64,000 nt of DNA from Ancylobacter tetraedralis. Lineage in GTDB: Bacteria > Pseudomonadota > Alphaproteobacteria > Rhizobiales > Xanthobacteraceae. Made by a program: the position numbers and the translations under genes. The notes under the pieces are model-generated. The model did not search any database. It was given only the letters and a program-made list of their open reading frames with translations, and had not been told where the DNA came from. Numbering within the stretch: position 1 is the stretch's first letter; every line of letters begins with the position of its first letter. Below are positions 42,601 to 53,192 of the stretch, one piece after another. The DNA lies in assembly GCF_014195655.1 (NCBI RefSeq), contig NZ_JACICD010000001.1:658682-722681 (forward strand), given 5' to 3'.

Positions 42601-43322
42601 GCCTTGCCTCCCGCGCGCGTCAGCCCGCGATTCGCCCGCTTTTCGGCTCTCGTCAGCACGAGGCTGGAGGCGATGGAGAAGAGGAGATAGATGAGGCAGG
42701 CGACGAGATAGAAGAAGAAGGGCTGCTTGGTGACGCCCACCGCGATGGCGGTCTGGCGCATCAGGTCGTTGATGGCGATGACGGAGACCAGCGAGGTGTC
42801 CTTCATCAGCACCATCCAGTTGTTGGACAGGCCGGGCAGGGCGACGCGCCAGAGCTGGGGAAACACCACGAGACGGAAGGCATTGAACCGCGACAGGCCG
42901 AGCGCCGCCGCCGCCTCCTTCTGGCCGCGGGGCACGGCGCGCAGTGCGGCGAGGAACACCTCGCTGGAGAAGGCCGCCAGCACCAGCCCCAGCGCCGCGA
43001 CGCCGGCGAGGAACTGATTGACCTCGATGGTCGCTCCCTCGACGAAATGGCTGGCGATGCGCGAGAACAGCATCTGCCCGCCATAATAGACGATGAACAG
43101 CGTGAGCAGTTCGGGCAGGCCGCGAAACACGGTGGTGAAGGTATCCGCCGCGGCCCGCAGCGCCCGAGAGCGCGAATCCTTGGCCAGCGCCACGGCGAGA
43201 CCGAGCGCGAAGCCGAAGGGCAGAGTCGCGAGGGCGAGTTCGACGGTCAGCAGGGCGCCGCTGGCGATTTCATCGCCCCAGCCATTCGGGCCGAAGGAGA
43301 GCAGGCGCAGGAGATCCAGCAT
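42597..43322 (-). CDS. Polar amino-acid ABC transporter permease (HisQ-like)
   Basis: A 241-residue permease partner of the preceding gene. It has ALLTVELALATLPFGFALGL, TVFRGLPELLTLFIVYYGGQ, SSEVFLAALRAVPRGQKEAA, and the EAA motif in LGLSRFNAFRLVVFPQLWRV. The start may be 43322 (used) or 43343, which adds seven residues. The pair resembles histidine, lysine/arginine/ornithine or opine transporters; the substrate is unassigned. Confidence 0.9.
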   Translation of the reverse strand: MLDLLRLLSFGPNGWGDEIASGALLTVELALATLPFGFALGLAVALAKDSRSRALRAAADTFTTVFRGLPELLTLFIVYYGGQMLFSRIASHFVEGATIEVNQFLAGVAALGLVLAAFSSEVFLAALRAVPRGQKEAAAALGLSRFNAFRLVVFPQLWRVALPGLSNNWMVLMKDTSLVSVIAINDLMRQTAIAVGVTKQPFFFYLVACLIYLLFSIASSLVLTRAEKRANRGLTRAGGKA

Positions 43323-43804
43323 CGGGAGGAAGGCGCTCCGCAAGCGGCCGGTGGCCGTTGACGTGGGACGGGAGCGCCATTCCGGAAGCCTTGGCCCGGA
43401 ACGGCGCGCGGAACGTCAGTCGACGCGGGAGGGCAGATGCACGGGCCCGGCCGGCGCGCCGCCGGAGGCGGGCGCGACGACGGAACAAACCGCCGCGAAA
43501 CGGGTGACGAGGCTCATGCTGTTCCCCTCTGCCATTGTGCTCCCGCTGGAAGGCGGGGCCTGCGCCGGCTGTGTTTTTGTTCCGGCTCGCGCAATGCTGG
43601 CACTTTTGCCGGCCCCTGCGCAACGCCGCCGATGCAATAACGATCATAATCGCGAATGATGGAGAATTAAGCAGGAAACTGCGCCGCATGGCGTCGTGTT
43701 CCCGCCATACGCACAACTGATCGGCCGATGTGCATCGATGGGTTGACGCTGTGGGCGCTCTGGTGTCTCACCGCGGGGAACGACATGGAAGGAGCGTGAC
43801 GATC
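43323..43804. other. Promoter-containing gap between the permease genes and mrp
   Basis: About 480 bp with no convincing gene; open frames here lack family resemblance. The section 43630-43700 is relatively AT-rich (AATAACGATCATAATCGCG) and may hold the divergent promoters for the permease operon and mrp. No strong dyads or boxes were identified. Confidence 0.4.
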
Positions 43805-44995
43805 ATGGCGGTAACCGCAGATGAGGTTCGTGCCCGGCTGGCGCAGATTTCCGCGCCCAACGGCCAGCCCGTGACGCAGACGGGTGCGCTGTCGGACATC
43901 CTCGTGTCGGACGGCAAGGTCTACATGTCCATCACCGTCGATGCCGGCGAGGCGCAGGCCTGGGAGCCGGTGCGCGCGGCGGTGGAGCGCACCGTGCGCG
44001 GCACGCCTGGCGTGACCTCGGCGCTGGTGGCGCTGACCGCCGAGCGCAAGGGTGGCGCGGCGCCCGTGGGCGGCAGCTCCACCCAGCCCGTGCGCGTCTC
44101 GGGGCAGGGCGGGGGGCACTCTCACGCGGGCCATTCACATGCTGGCCATTCCCACGCGCAGCCGCCCGCCGATCCGCAGAAGGAAACCCCCGGCCTTCCG
44201 GGCGTCGGCGCCATCATCGCCGTGGCGTCCGGCAAGGGCGGCGTCGGCAAGTCCACGCTGGCGGCCAATCTCGCGCTCGGCCTGTCGTCGCTCGGCCTCA
44301 AGGTCGGTCTGCTCGATGCCGACATTTACGGCCCCTCCGTGCCGCGCCTGATGGGCCTCAAGGGCAAGCCCGACGTGGATGGCCGCATGCTGCAGCCGCT
44401 GCAGTCCTGGGGCCTCAAGGTCATGTCCATCGGCTTCCTCGTCGAGGAAGAGACGCCGATGATCTGGCGCGGGCCGATGGTGATGTCCGCCATCAGCCAG
44501 CTGCTCAAGGAAGTGAACTGGGCGCCCCTCGACATCCTCGTCGTCGACATGCCGCCGGGCACGGGCGACGCGCAGCTCACCATGGCGCAGCAGGTGCCGC
44601 TGGCCGGCGCGGTCATCGTCTCCACTCCGCAGGACCTCGCGCTGATCGACGCGCGGCGCGGCATCGCCATGTTCCAGAAGGTGAACGTGCCGGTGCTCGG
44701 CGTGGTCGAGAACATGAGCTATTTCATGTGCCCGCATTGCGGCACGCGCTCGGATATTTTCGGCCATGGCGGCGCGCGCCATGAGGCGCAGCGCCTCGGC
44801 GTGCCCTTCCTCGGCGAGGTGCCGCTGCAGATGGCGATCCGCGAGACCTCGGACGCCGGCCGCCCGATCGTGGCGACCGCGCCGGATAGTCCGGAAGCGC
44901 AGATCTACCGCAACATCGCCCAGGGCGTGCGCGAGGCGCTCGCCGCCCGCCGCGCCGGCGCCCGCGCCGCGCCGCGCATCGTGATGGAAAGCTGA
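43805..44995 (+). CDS. apbC: Fe-S cluster carrier ATPase Mrp/ApbC with His-rich linker
   Basis: A 396-residue Mrp/NBP35 protein that carries and delivers Fe-S clusters. An N-terminal DUF59 (MIP18-like) domain covers about residues 4-85. A linker with three GHSHA-type repeats follows (about 105-120). Then comes the P-loop domain with the deviant Walker A VASGKGGVGKST, LLDADIYGPSVPRLMG, VVDMPPGTGDAQLT, and the cluster-binding CPHCG motif in MSYFMCPHCGTRSDIFGHGG. Start ATG 43805 was chosen because it begins exactly at the DUF59 domain. The His-rich linker may bind metal. Confidence 0.94.
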   Translation: MAVTADEVRARLAQISAPNGQPVTQTGALSDILVSDGKVYMSITVDAGEAQAWEPVRAAVERTVRGTPGVTSALVALTAERKGGAAPVGGSSTQPVRVSGQGGGHSHAGHSHAGHSHAQPPADPQKETPGLPGVGAIIAVASGKGGVGKSTLAANLALGLSSLGLKVGLLDADIYGPSVPRLMGLKGKPDVDGRMLQPLQSWGLKVMSIGFLVEEETPMIWRGPMVMSAISQLLKEVNWAPLDILVVDMPPGTGDAQLTMAQQVPLAGAVIVSTPQDLALIDARRGIAMFQKVNVPVLGVVENMSYFMCPHCGTRSDIFGHGGARHEAQRLGVPFLGEVPLQMAIRETSDAGRPIVATAPDSPEAQIYRNIAQGVREALAARRAGARAAPRIVMES

Positions 44996-45004
44996 GGCGC
45001 GCGC

Positions 45005-45295
45005 GTGCTGAAAGTGATCGCCCAGGATTTCATGCGGGTCGAGAGCATCGACCTCGTCCTGCCGCTCTATCGCGAACTGGTGGAAAAGACCCGGCAGGAG
45101 GCGCGCTGCCTCGCCTACGATCTGTTCATCGATCAGAAGGACCCGGGCCATTTCGTCTTCGTCGAGGAATGGCCCGATCGCGCGGCGCTGGACGCGCATT
45201 GCCGCACGGAACACTTCACCCGGCTGGTGCCGCTGATCAATGCGCACCAGCGCCAGCCGTGCATCATCACGCTGATGGAGCCCGTCGCGGCCTGA
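45005..45295 (+). CDS. Antibiotic-biosynthesis-monooxygenase-fold protein (putative quinol monooxygenase)
   Basis: A 96-residue ABM-domain protein: the start LKVIAQDFMRVESIDLVLPL, then LYRELVEKTRQEARCLAYDL, VFVEEWPDRAALDAHCRTEH and FTRLVPLINAH. Relatives include YgiN quinol monooxygenase and heme-degrading enzymes. The start is GTG. It follows mrp by nine bases and is probably in the same transcript. Function is not established. Confidence 0.85.
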   Translation: MLKVIAQDFMRVESIDLVLPLYRELVEKTRQEARCLAYDLFIDQKDPGHFVFVEEWPDRAALDAHCRTEHFTRLVPLINAHQRQPCIITLMEPVAA

Positions 45296-45305
45296 GCCGG
45301 CCTTT

Positions 45306-46040
45306 TCAGGCGCTCGGGCGGGCCCAGTCCTGCGGCAGGCCGAACATATCGGTGAAGCCGCGATGGCCCGCCGGCGTGATAGCGAGCGCGCGGCTGCCGG
45401 TCGTGCGGCGCACCCAGCCGCGCGCCAGCGCATTGCCCAGCAGCGCCGCGCCGAGATGGCCGGCGAGATGGGGCCGGCGCTCGCTCCAGTCGAGGCAGGT
45501 GCGGCAGAGCGGGCGTTTTGAGGCGCCCGCGAGGTCGATGCCGACATCGCACAGGAAGGCACGGCCGCCCTCGGTGACGAGGCCGGGGCCATTCGCCAGC
45601 ACGATATGGTCGCGGCGGGTGAGGGCATCCGCCAGCGCGATGCCGAGCCGGCCGGCCATGTGATCGTAGCAGGTGCGCGCCAGCCGCAGCGCCTCGTCCT
45701 TCGGGCCCGGCGGGCGGTGGCGCTTCGGGCCGGCGGCGGCCACCGCCATCAGCGCCTCCAGCAGATCGGCGATCTGCGTCGAGGCGAGCCGATAATAGCG
45801 GTGCCGCCCCTGTTTCTCCACCGCGATGAGTTCGGCATCCAAGAGCCGCGCGAGGTGCCCGCTCGCGGTCTGCGCGCTCACCCCCGCATGGCTGGCGAGT
45901 TCGCCCGCCGCCAGCGCCTGCCCGCCCATGAGGGCGGCGAGCATGTTGGCGCGGGCGACATCGCCCATGAGGGCGGCGACCTGCGCGATGGCGTTGGCGG
46001 AGGCGATGTTGGAAGCGATGTTGGAGGCGATGTTGGTCAT
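45306..46040 (-). CDS. ArsR-type helix-turn-helix transcriptional regulator
   Basis: A 244-residue regulator with an N-terminal winged helix: VARANMLAALMGGQALAAGE, LASHAGVSAQTASGHLARLL, AVEKQGRHRYYRLASTQIAD. The C-terminal half contains CRTCLDWSERRPHLAGHLGA, a conserved segment of the long ArsR-like group found next to transporters in proteobacteria. The two nearby cysteines could sense metal or redox. The first residues are a NIAS tandem repeat encoded by 12-bp repeats. It is divergent from an EamA exporter that it may control. Confidence 0.86.
   Translation of the reverse strand: MTNIASNIASNIASANAIAQVAALMGDVARANMLAALMGGQALAAGELASHAGVSAQTASGHLARLLDAELIAVEKQGRHRYYRLASTQIADLLEALMAVAAAGPKRHRPPGPKDEALRLARTCYDHMAGRLGIALADALTRRDHIVLANGPGLVTEGGRAFLCDVGIDLAGASKRPLCRTCLDWSERRPHLAGHLGAALLGNALARGWVRRTTGSRALAITPAGHRGFTDMFGLPQDWARPSA
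45999..46034. repeat. Three 12-bp tandem repeats at the start of the ArsR-type gene
   Basis: GGAGGCGATGTT, GGAAGCGATGTT and GGAGGCGATGTT follow each other at 45999-46034. On the minus strand they encode three consecutive NIAS units right after the start Met-Thr. The unit length is a multiple of three, so copy number can change without frameshift. Confidence 0.8.
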
Positions 46041-46160
46041 GGCGGCAGGTTAGCGGCGGCGCGGGCCCCCGTCATCGGCTCATGGTTCGGCCGTCGCCGA
46101 AGCATTCGCGGGCGGGGAGGGGCTAGACGGCGGGCCTCCCGTGAACCGCCGGATGCCCGC

Positions 46161-48310
<2,150 letters not shown>

Positions 48311-48507
48311 CGACCGGCGGCCGACGTCTGAACGCGGAACGCCGTCGCCCCACCGGACGCCGTCCCGGTCGCTGCCTGGCGCAGGGCCGGGGCGGCGTCC
48401 GCCTTTGCATCGCTGCCCTCCCGGGCGCGGCCCGCCGGTCTCGTCCGCGATGACGTGAACGGGGGCGGTGTTGCGCGGATCGGGCGGCCTGTGGCAGGAC
48501 ATTCTGC

Positions 48508-49596
48508 ATGAAACGTCGTGACCTCATTCGCTCCGCCGGGCTCGGCCTTGCCGCCTCCGCGGTCGCCGCCCCCGCCATCGCCCAGAGCGCGCCCAAGGTG
48601 CAGTGGCGGCTCACCTCCAGCGTGCCCAAGGTGCTGGACGCGATATTCGGTGCCAACGAGCTGGTGTCGAAATATGTGAGCGAGGCCACCGACGGGCGCT
48701 TCGTGATTCAGAATTTCGCGGCCGGCGAGATCGTCCCCGGGCTGCAGGCGCTCGACGCGGTGCAGAACGGCACGGTCGAAGTGGCCCAGACCCCGCTCTA
48801 TTACTATACCGGCAAGGATCCGACCTTCGCCTGCTTCACCACCATGCCGTTCGGGCTCAATGCCCGCCAGCAGAATGCCTGGTACTACCATGGCGGCGGG
48901 CGCGAGCTGCAGGACGCGTTCCTCGTCAAGTACAATCTGGTGGGCTTCCTCGGCGGCAATACCGGCACCCAGATGGGTGGCTGGTTCCGCAAGGAGGTGA
49001 AGGACCTTTCCGACTTCAAGGGGCTCAAGTTCCGCATCGGCGGCATTGCCGGGCAGGTCGTGGCCAAGCTCGGCGTGGTGCCGCAGCAGATCGCCCCCGG
49101 CGATATCTATGCCGCGCTGGAGAAGGGCACGATCGACGCCTGCGAATGGGTCGGGCCTTATGACGACGAGAAGCTCGGCTTCGTGAAGGTGGCGCCCTAT
49201 TACTACTATCCCGGCTGGTGGGATGGCGGGCCGACCATGAATGTCGTGGTCAACCGCGGCAAATGGAACGAGCTGCCCCGGCCTTACCAGGCGATCTTCG
49301 AGGCGGCCACCGCCTATGCCAATGCCGACATGCTGGCGAAATACGACGCGCGCAACCCGGCGGCGCTGCGCCGGCTGGTGGGTGCCGGCGCGCAGCTGCG
49401 CCCGTTCCCGCAGAGCTTCCTCGACGCCTCGTGGACCGCGACCAACGAGCTTTACGCCGAATTGAGCGCCAAGAATGCCGAGTTCAAGAAGGTGATCGAC
49501 GCGCTGATCGCCTTCCGCAACGAGGAATATCTGTGGTGGCAGGTCGGCGAATATCCCTATGACGGCTACATGATCCGCGCCCGCTCGCGCGGGTGA
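48508..49596 (+). CDS. TRAP transporter substrate-binding protein (DctP family), copy 2
   Basis: A 362-residue paralogue of copy 1 with Tat leader KRRDLIRSAGLGLAASAVAA. Shared landmarks are [80 protein letters not shown] and YYPGWWDGGPTMNVVVNRGK. Segments lining the pocket differ (for example LTSSVPKVLDAIFGAN instead of [16 protein letters not shown]), which suggests a changed ligand preference. It is separated by 197 bp from copy 1 and 28 bp from copy 3. Confidence 0.93.
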   Translation: MKRRDLIRSAGLGLAASAVAAPAIAQSAPKVQWRLTSSVPKVLDAIFGANELVSKYVSEATDGRFVIQNFAAGEIVPGLQALDAVQNGTVEVAQTPLYYYTGKDPTFACFTTMPFGLNARQQNAWYYHGGGRELQDAFLVKYNLVGFLGGNTGTQMGGWFRKEVKDLSDFKGLKFRIGGIAGQVVAKLGVVPQQIAPGDIYAALEKGTIDACEWVGPYDDEKLGFVKVAPYYYYPGWWDGGPTMNVVVNRGKWNELPRPYQAIFEAATAYANADMLAKYDARNPAALRRLVGAGAQLRPFPQSFLDASWTATNELYAELSAKNAEFKKVIDALIAFRNEEYLWWQVGEYPYDGYMIRARSRG

Positions 49597-49624
49597 TGGG
49601 CGTCGTCTCTCCAAGGAAGCAACC

Positions 49625-50731
49625 ATGACCCGCCATATCGAACGCCGCGTCCTGCTGCGCGGCGCGGGGCTGGCGACGGCCGCCGCCGGCGTCGCGCTGG
49701 CCGCCCCCGCCATTGCCCAGACCGCCCCGCAGATCCGCTGGCGCCTGTCGTCGAGCTACCCGAAATCGCTCGACACCATCTACGGCGCGGCGGTGCTGCT
49801 GTCGAAATATGTGGGCGAGGCGACCGATGGGCGCTTCACCATCGACGTCTTCGCGCCGGGCGAGATCGTGCCCGGCCTGCAGGCGCTGGACGCGGTGCAG
49901 AACCGCACCGTCGAGCTCGCGCAGACCGCGCTCTATTACTATATCGGCAAGGATCCGGCCTTCGCGCCCTTCACCACGCTGCCCTTCGGCCTCAATGCGC
50001 GCCAGCAGACGGCGTGGCTCTATCATGGCGGCGGCCTGGAACTGCAGAACGCCTTCCTCGCCAAGAGCAACGTCATCGGCTTTGCCGGCGGCAACACGGG
50101 CGCGCAGATGGGCGGCTGGTTCCGCAAGGAAATCAAGACACTGGCCGATATCAAGGGCCTGAAGATGCGCATCCCCGGCATGGCCGGGCAGGTGCTCTCG
50201 CGCCTCGGGCTGGTGCCGCAGAACCTGGCTGGCGGCGACATCTATCCGGCGCTGGAAAAGGGCACGATCGATGCCGCCGAGTTCGTCGGCCCGGTGGACG
50301 ACGAGAAGCTCGGCTTCAACCGCGTCGCGCCCTATTACTATTATCCCGGCTGGTGGGAGGGTGGCCCGACCATCCATTTCATCGTCAACCTGCCGGCCTG
50401 GCGGTCGCTGCCCAAGCCCTATCAGGCCGCCTTCGAGGCCGCGAGCGCCTATGCCAATGCCGACATGCTGGCGAAATACGACGCGCGCAACCCCGCCGCG
50501 CTGCGTCGTCTGGTCGCCGCCGGCGCCCAGCTCCGGCCGTTCCCGACCGAGGTCATGGACGCCTCCTACAAGGAGAACATCGCGCTGATGGCGGAGATTT
50601 CGGCGAGGAATGCCGATTTCAAGACCATCTATGAATCGATGCTCGCCTTCCGCAACGAGGAATACCTGTGGTGGCAGGTCGGCGAATATCCCTATGACGG
50701 CTACATGATCCGCGCCCGCACGCGCGGATAG
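49625..50731 (+). CDS. TRAP transporter substrate-binding protein (DctP family), copy 3
   Basis: A 368-residue paralogue with leader IERRVLLRGAGLATAAAG (twin arginine, cleavage near AIAQT). It retains [80 protein letters not shown] and [18 protein letters not shown]. Copies 2 and 3 share the C-terminal EYPYDGYMIRAR, which copy 1 lacks. Only 28 bp separate it from copy 2, so those two are an operon. Membrane subunits are absent. Confidence 0.93.
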   Translation: MTRHIERRVLLRGAGLATAAAGVALAAPAIAQTAPQIRWRLSSSYPKSLDTIYGAAVLLSKYVGEATDGRFTIDVFAPGEIVPGLQALDAVQNRTVELAQTALYYYIGKDPAFAPFTTLPFGLNARQQTAWLYHGGGLELQNAFLAKSNVIGFAGGNTGAQMGGWFRKEIKTLADIKGLKMRIPGMAGQVLSRLGLVPQNLAGGDIYPALEKGTIDAAEFVGPVDDEKLGFNRVAPYYYYPGWWEGGPTIHFIVNLPAWRSLPKPYQAAFEAASAYANADMLAKYDARNPAALRRLVAAGAQLRPFPTEVMDASYKENIALMAEISARNADFKTIYESMLAFRNEEYLWWQVGEYPYDGYMIRARTRG

Positions 50732-50766
50732 GCAAGCGCGGGTGAGGGCGGGCGCTGGCGCGCGGT

Positions 50767-50794
50767 TCAGACCGGCTTGGTCAGACCGGCTTGG
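50767..50794. repeat. 14-bp tandem duplication at the end of a transporter gene
   Basis: TCAGACCGGCTTGG occurs twice in direct succession (50767-50780 and 50781-50794). The second copy contains the stop codon of the minus-strand EamA gene. The first copy lies just past it and carries a second, redundant stop. Confidence 0.75.
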
Positions 50795-51692
50795 CCGGCG
50801 CCTCGGGCAGCGCGCTGGCCACCGGCGCGGGGGAGGGGCGGTGGCGGTGCATCGCATAGAGCCCCGCGGCCGTGATCAGCGCCATGCCGCCGATCGAGAC
50901 GAGGTCGGGCATCTCATTGAACACCGCGGCGCTCAGTGCCACCGAGCACACCACCGCGGCGTAGCGGAAGGGCGAGATCACCGCGGCGTCGTTGCCGCGG
51001 AACGCGGCGATGGTCAGCATGTGTCCGCAGATCAGCGTGAGGCTGCCGCCGAGCAGCCAGGCCAGCGTCATCAGGTCGAGCGGCCGCCAGTCTTGCATCA
51101 GGCTGCCGCCGAAGCCGAGCAGCATGCCGACCATGGCGGTGGCGAAGGTGACGACGAGGATGGGCACATGCGCGCCGATCCGCTGGGTGACGAAGTCGCG
51201 GAAGGTGAGCAGCACGGCCGAGCCGATCGGCAGTAGCGCCATGGCATCGAAGGCCGAGCTTCCGGGCTTGACGATGAGCACCACGCCGGCGAAGCCGACC
51301 AGCACCGCCACCCATTCGCGCAGCTCGATGCGCGTGCCGAACAGCAGCACGGCTGCCGCCATGGTGATGAGCGGGGCGATCTGGATGATCGCCGCGGCAT
51401 CGCCGATCGACATCGTGGTGATGGCGGTGATGAACAGCACCGCCACGAAGGCCTCGGCGGTGGAGCGCAGCAGCACGCGGCTGTCGAGCGCGAAGCGCAG
51501 GCTGGCCAACTTGCCCTTGTGCGCCAGCAGGGCGAGCAGGAACAGGCCCGCCATGGCGCCGCGTATCGCCAGCACCTGCGTCGGCGGAATATGCGCCAGC
51601 GCGAGCTTGGAGAAGGCGTCGTTGGTCGCGAAAATCGAGGAGCCCGCGATCATCAGCAGGATGCCGCGGCGCAGGGCGGAAGACGGGTTCAT
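50781..51692 (-). CDS. EamA/DMT family transporter
   Basis: A 303-residue, ten-span drug/metabolite transporter. First repeat: ILLMIAGSSIFATNDAFSKL, PPTQVLAIRGAMAGLFLLAL, TTMSIGDAAAIIQIAPLITM. Second repeat: TLAWLLGGSLTLICGHMLTI, RGNDAAVISPFRYAAVVCSV. A Pro/Ala-rich tail follows. ATG 51692 was used; longer starts add residues without membrane character. It is convergent with the third TRAP binding protein gene. Substrate unknown. Confidence 0.88.
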   Translation of the reverse strand: MNPSSALRRGILLMIAGSSIFATNDAFSKLALAHIPPTQVLAIRGAMAGLFLLALLAHKGKLASLRFALDSRVLLRSTAEAFVAVLFITAITTMSIGDAAAIIQIAPLITMAAAVLLFGTRIELREWVAVLVGFAGVVLIVKPGSSAFDAMALLPIGSAVLLTFRDFVTQRIGAHVPILVVTFATAMVGMLLGFGGSLMQDWRPLDLMTLAWLLGGSLTLICGHMLTIAAFRGNDAAVISPFRYAAVVCSVALSAAVFNEMPDLVSIGGMALITAAGLYAMHRHRPSPAPVASALPEAPAKPV

Positions 51693-51830
51693 GTCATGGA
51701 ACGCAGCGTAAGGCGCGGCGCGAAGGAAGGGGCCGCGCGTCCGGATCGGATGTTGCATGGGTGATAGAACGCCACCGGCACCTTGGCCAGAACTATCCCG
51801 TCCCACGCCCTGCGGTCAGGGCATGGCCGA

Positions 51831-53021
51831 TCAGCATTCCTCGCAGGCCGCTCCCTCTCGCGCCGCCACAAGACCGCCATCACGCCGTTCCAGCGATTGC
51901 GAGACCATGCATAGGCCAAGCGCGACCACGGCCAGCGCCGCCCCGACCCAGGGCAGATCGGCATAGCCAAGGCCCAGCGTGATGGACGCCCCGCCGATCC
52001 AGGCGCCCGCGGCATTGCCGAGGTTGAAGGCGCCCTGATTGAGGGTCGAGGCGAGATTGGGCGCGCCGATGGCGGCATCCACCACGCGCACCTGGATCGG
52101 TGCCACGACGGCGAACACCAGAATGCCCCAGACGAACACCGTCGCCACGGTGAGCGCCGCATGGGGGCTGGCGAAGACCAGCGTCACGAGGATCACGGCG
52201 AGACCGATGAAGATGCCCATCAGCGAGGGCATCAGCCGCCAGTCGGCGAGGCGGCCGCCGAGAATGTTGCCGATGGTGATGCCGACGCCGAACAGCAGCA
52301 GCACATAGGTCACGGTGTGCGGCGCCAGCCCCGTCACGTCGCGCAGCAGCGGCGCGATATAGGTGAGCACGGTGAACAGGCTGGCCGAGGCCAGCACGCT
52401 CAGCATCATGGTCAGCAGCACCTGCGGGCGGCGCAGCACGCCGAATTCACGGAGGATGTTGCCGGCCGCATGGGGAATGTCGCGCGGCACCCACAGCGCG
52501 ATGGCGCTCACCGCGAGGATGCCGATCACCACCACCGCCCAGAAGGTGGAGCGCCAGCCGAAGGCCTGGCCGAGCGCGGTGCCGAGCGGCACGCCCAGCA
52601 CATTGGCCAGAGTGAGCCCGGCGAACATCAGCGCGATGGCGCTGGCGCGCTGGTTGGGCGGCACGAGATTGGCCGCGACCACCGCGCCGATGCCGAAGAA
52701 GGCGCCGTGGCAGAACGCCGTGACCACGCGCGCGGCCATGAGGAACGCGTAGTCCGGCGCGATGGCGCACAGGAAATTGCCCACCACGAACATGCTGGCG
52801 AGCCCGATCAGCGTGGCCTTGCGCGGCAGCGAATTGGTGATGATGGCCATGATCGGCGCCCCCACCACCACGCCGAGCGCATAGCCGGTGACCAGCAGGC
52901 CCGCCGCCGGAATGGAAACGTGAAGATCGGCGGCGACTTCGGGCAGCAGGCCCATGATGACGAATTCAGTGGTGCCGATGCCGAAGGAAGCCATGGCCAG
53001 GGCCAACAGCGGGAGCTGCAT
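51831..53021 (-). CDS. MFS transporter, arabinose-efflux/YdhP-like
   Basis: A 396-residue, 12-span major facilitator of the drug:H+ antiporter-1 group. It begins LLALAMASFGIGTTEFVIMG and continues GLLPEVAADLHVSIPAAGLL, TGYALGVVVGAPIMAIITNS, LPRKATLIGL and FCHGAFFGIGAVVAANLVPP. The N-terminus and loop 2-3 match AraJ/YdhP-type exporters. ATG 53021 begins right at the first span; a longer frame upstream looks non-coding. The substrate is likely a small hydrophobic compound or sugar analogue but is not determined. The tail ends in two cysteines (CEEC). Confidence 0.88.
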   Translation of the reverse strand: MQLPLLALAMASFGIGTTEFVIMGLLPEVAADLHVSIPAAGLLVTGYALGVVVGAPIMAIITNSLPRKATLIGLASMFVVGNFLCAIAPDYAFLMAARVVTAFCHGAFFGIGAVVAANLVPPNQRASAIALMFAGLTLANVLGVPLGTALGQAFGWRSTFWAVVVIGILAVSAIALWVPRDIPHAAGNILREFGVLRRPQVLLTMMLSVLASASLFTVLTYIAPLLRDVTGLAPHTVTYVLLLFGVGITIGNILGGRLADWRLMPSLMGIFIGLAVILVTLVFASPHAALTVATVFVWGILVFAVVAPIQVRVVDAAIGAPNLASTLNQGAFNLGNAAGAWIGGASITLGLGYADLPWVGAALAVVALGLCMVSQSLERRDGGLVAAREGAACEEC

Positions 53022-53192
53022 GGACGGACTCGCTCGATAGGGAATGCAGGATCGGGGCGTAGGTAGCAGGACGTACCCGCGTAACCTACGCAAATGATGT
53101 TGCGATGCGGCAACAATAGGGAGCGATGTCGGTGCGCTGCGTCAAAGGCGCCCGCTCAGGCCGATAGTGGGGGCAAGCCGGGCCCGTCCGCC

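Noticed and set aside
43596-43612. CTGGCACTTTTGCC as a possible sigma-54 promoter upstream of mrp
   Set aside because: The GG-to-GC spacing is three bases too short for a -24/-12 promoter.
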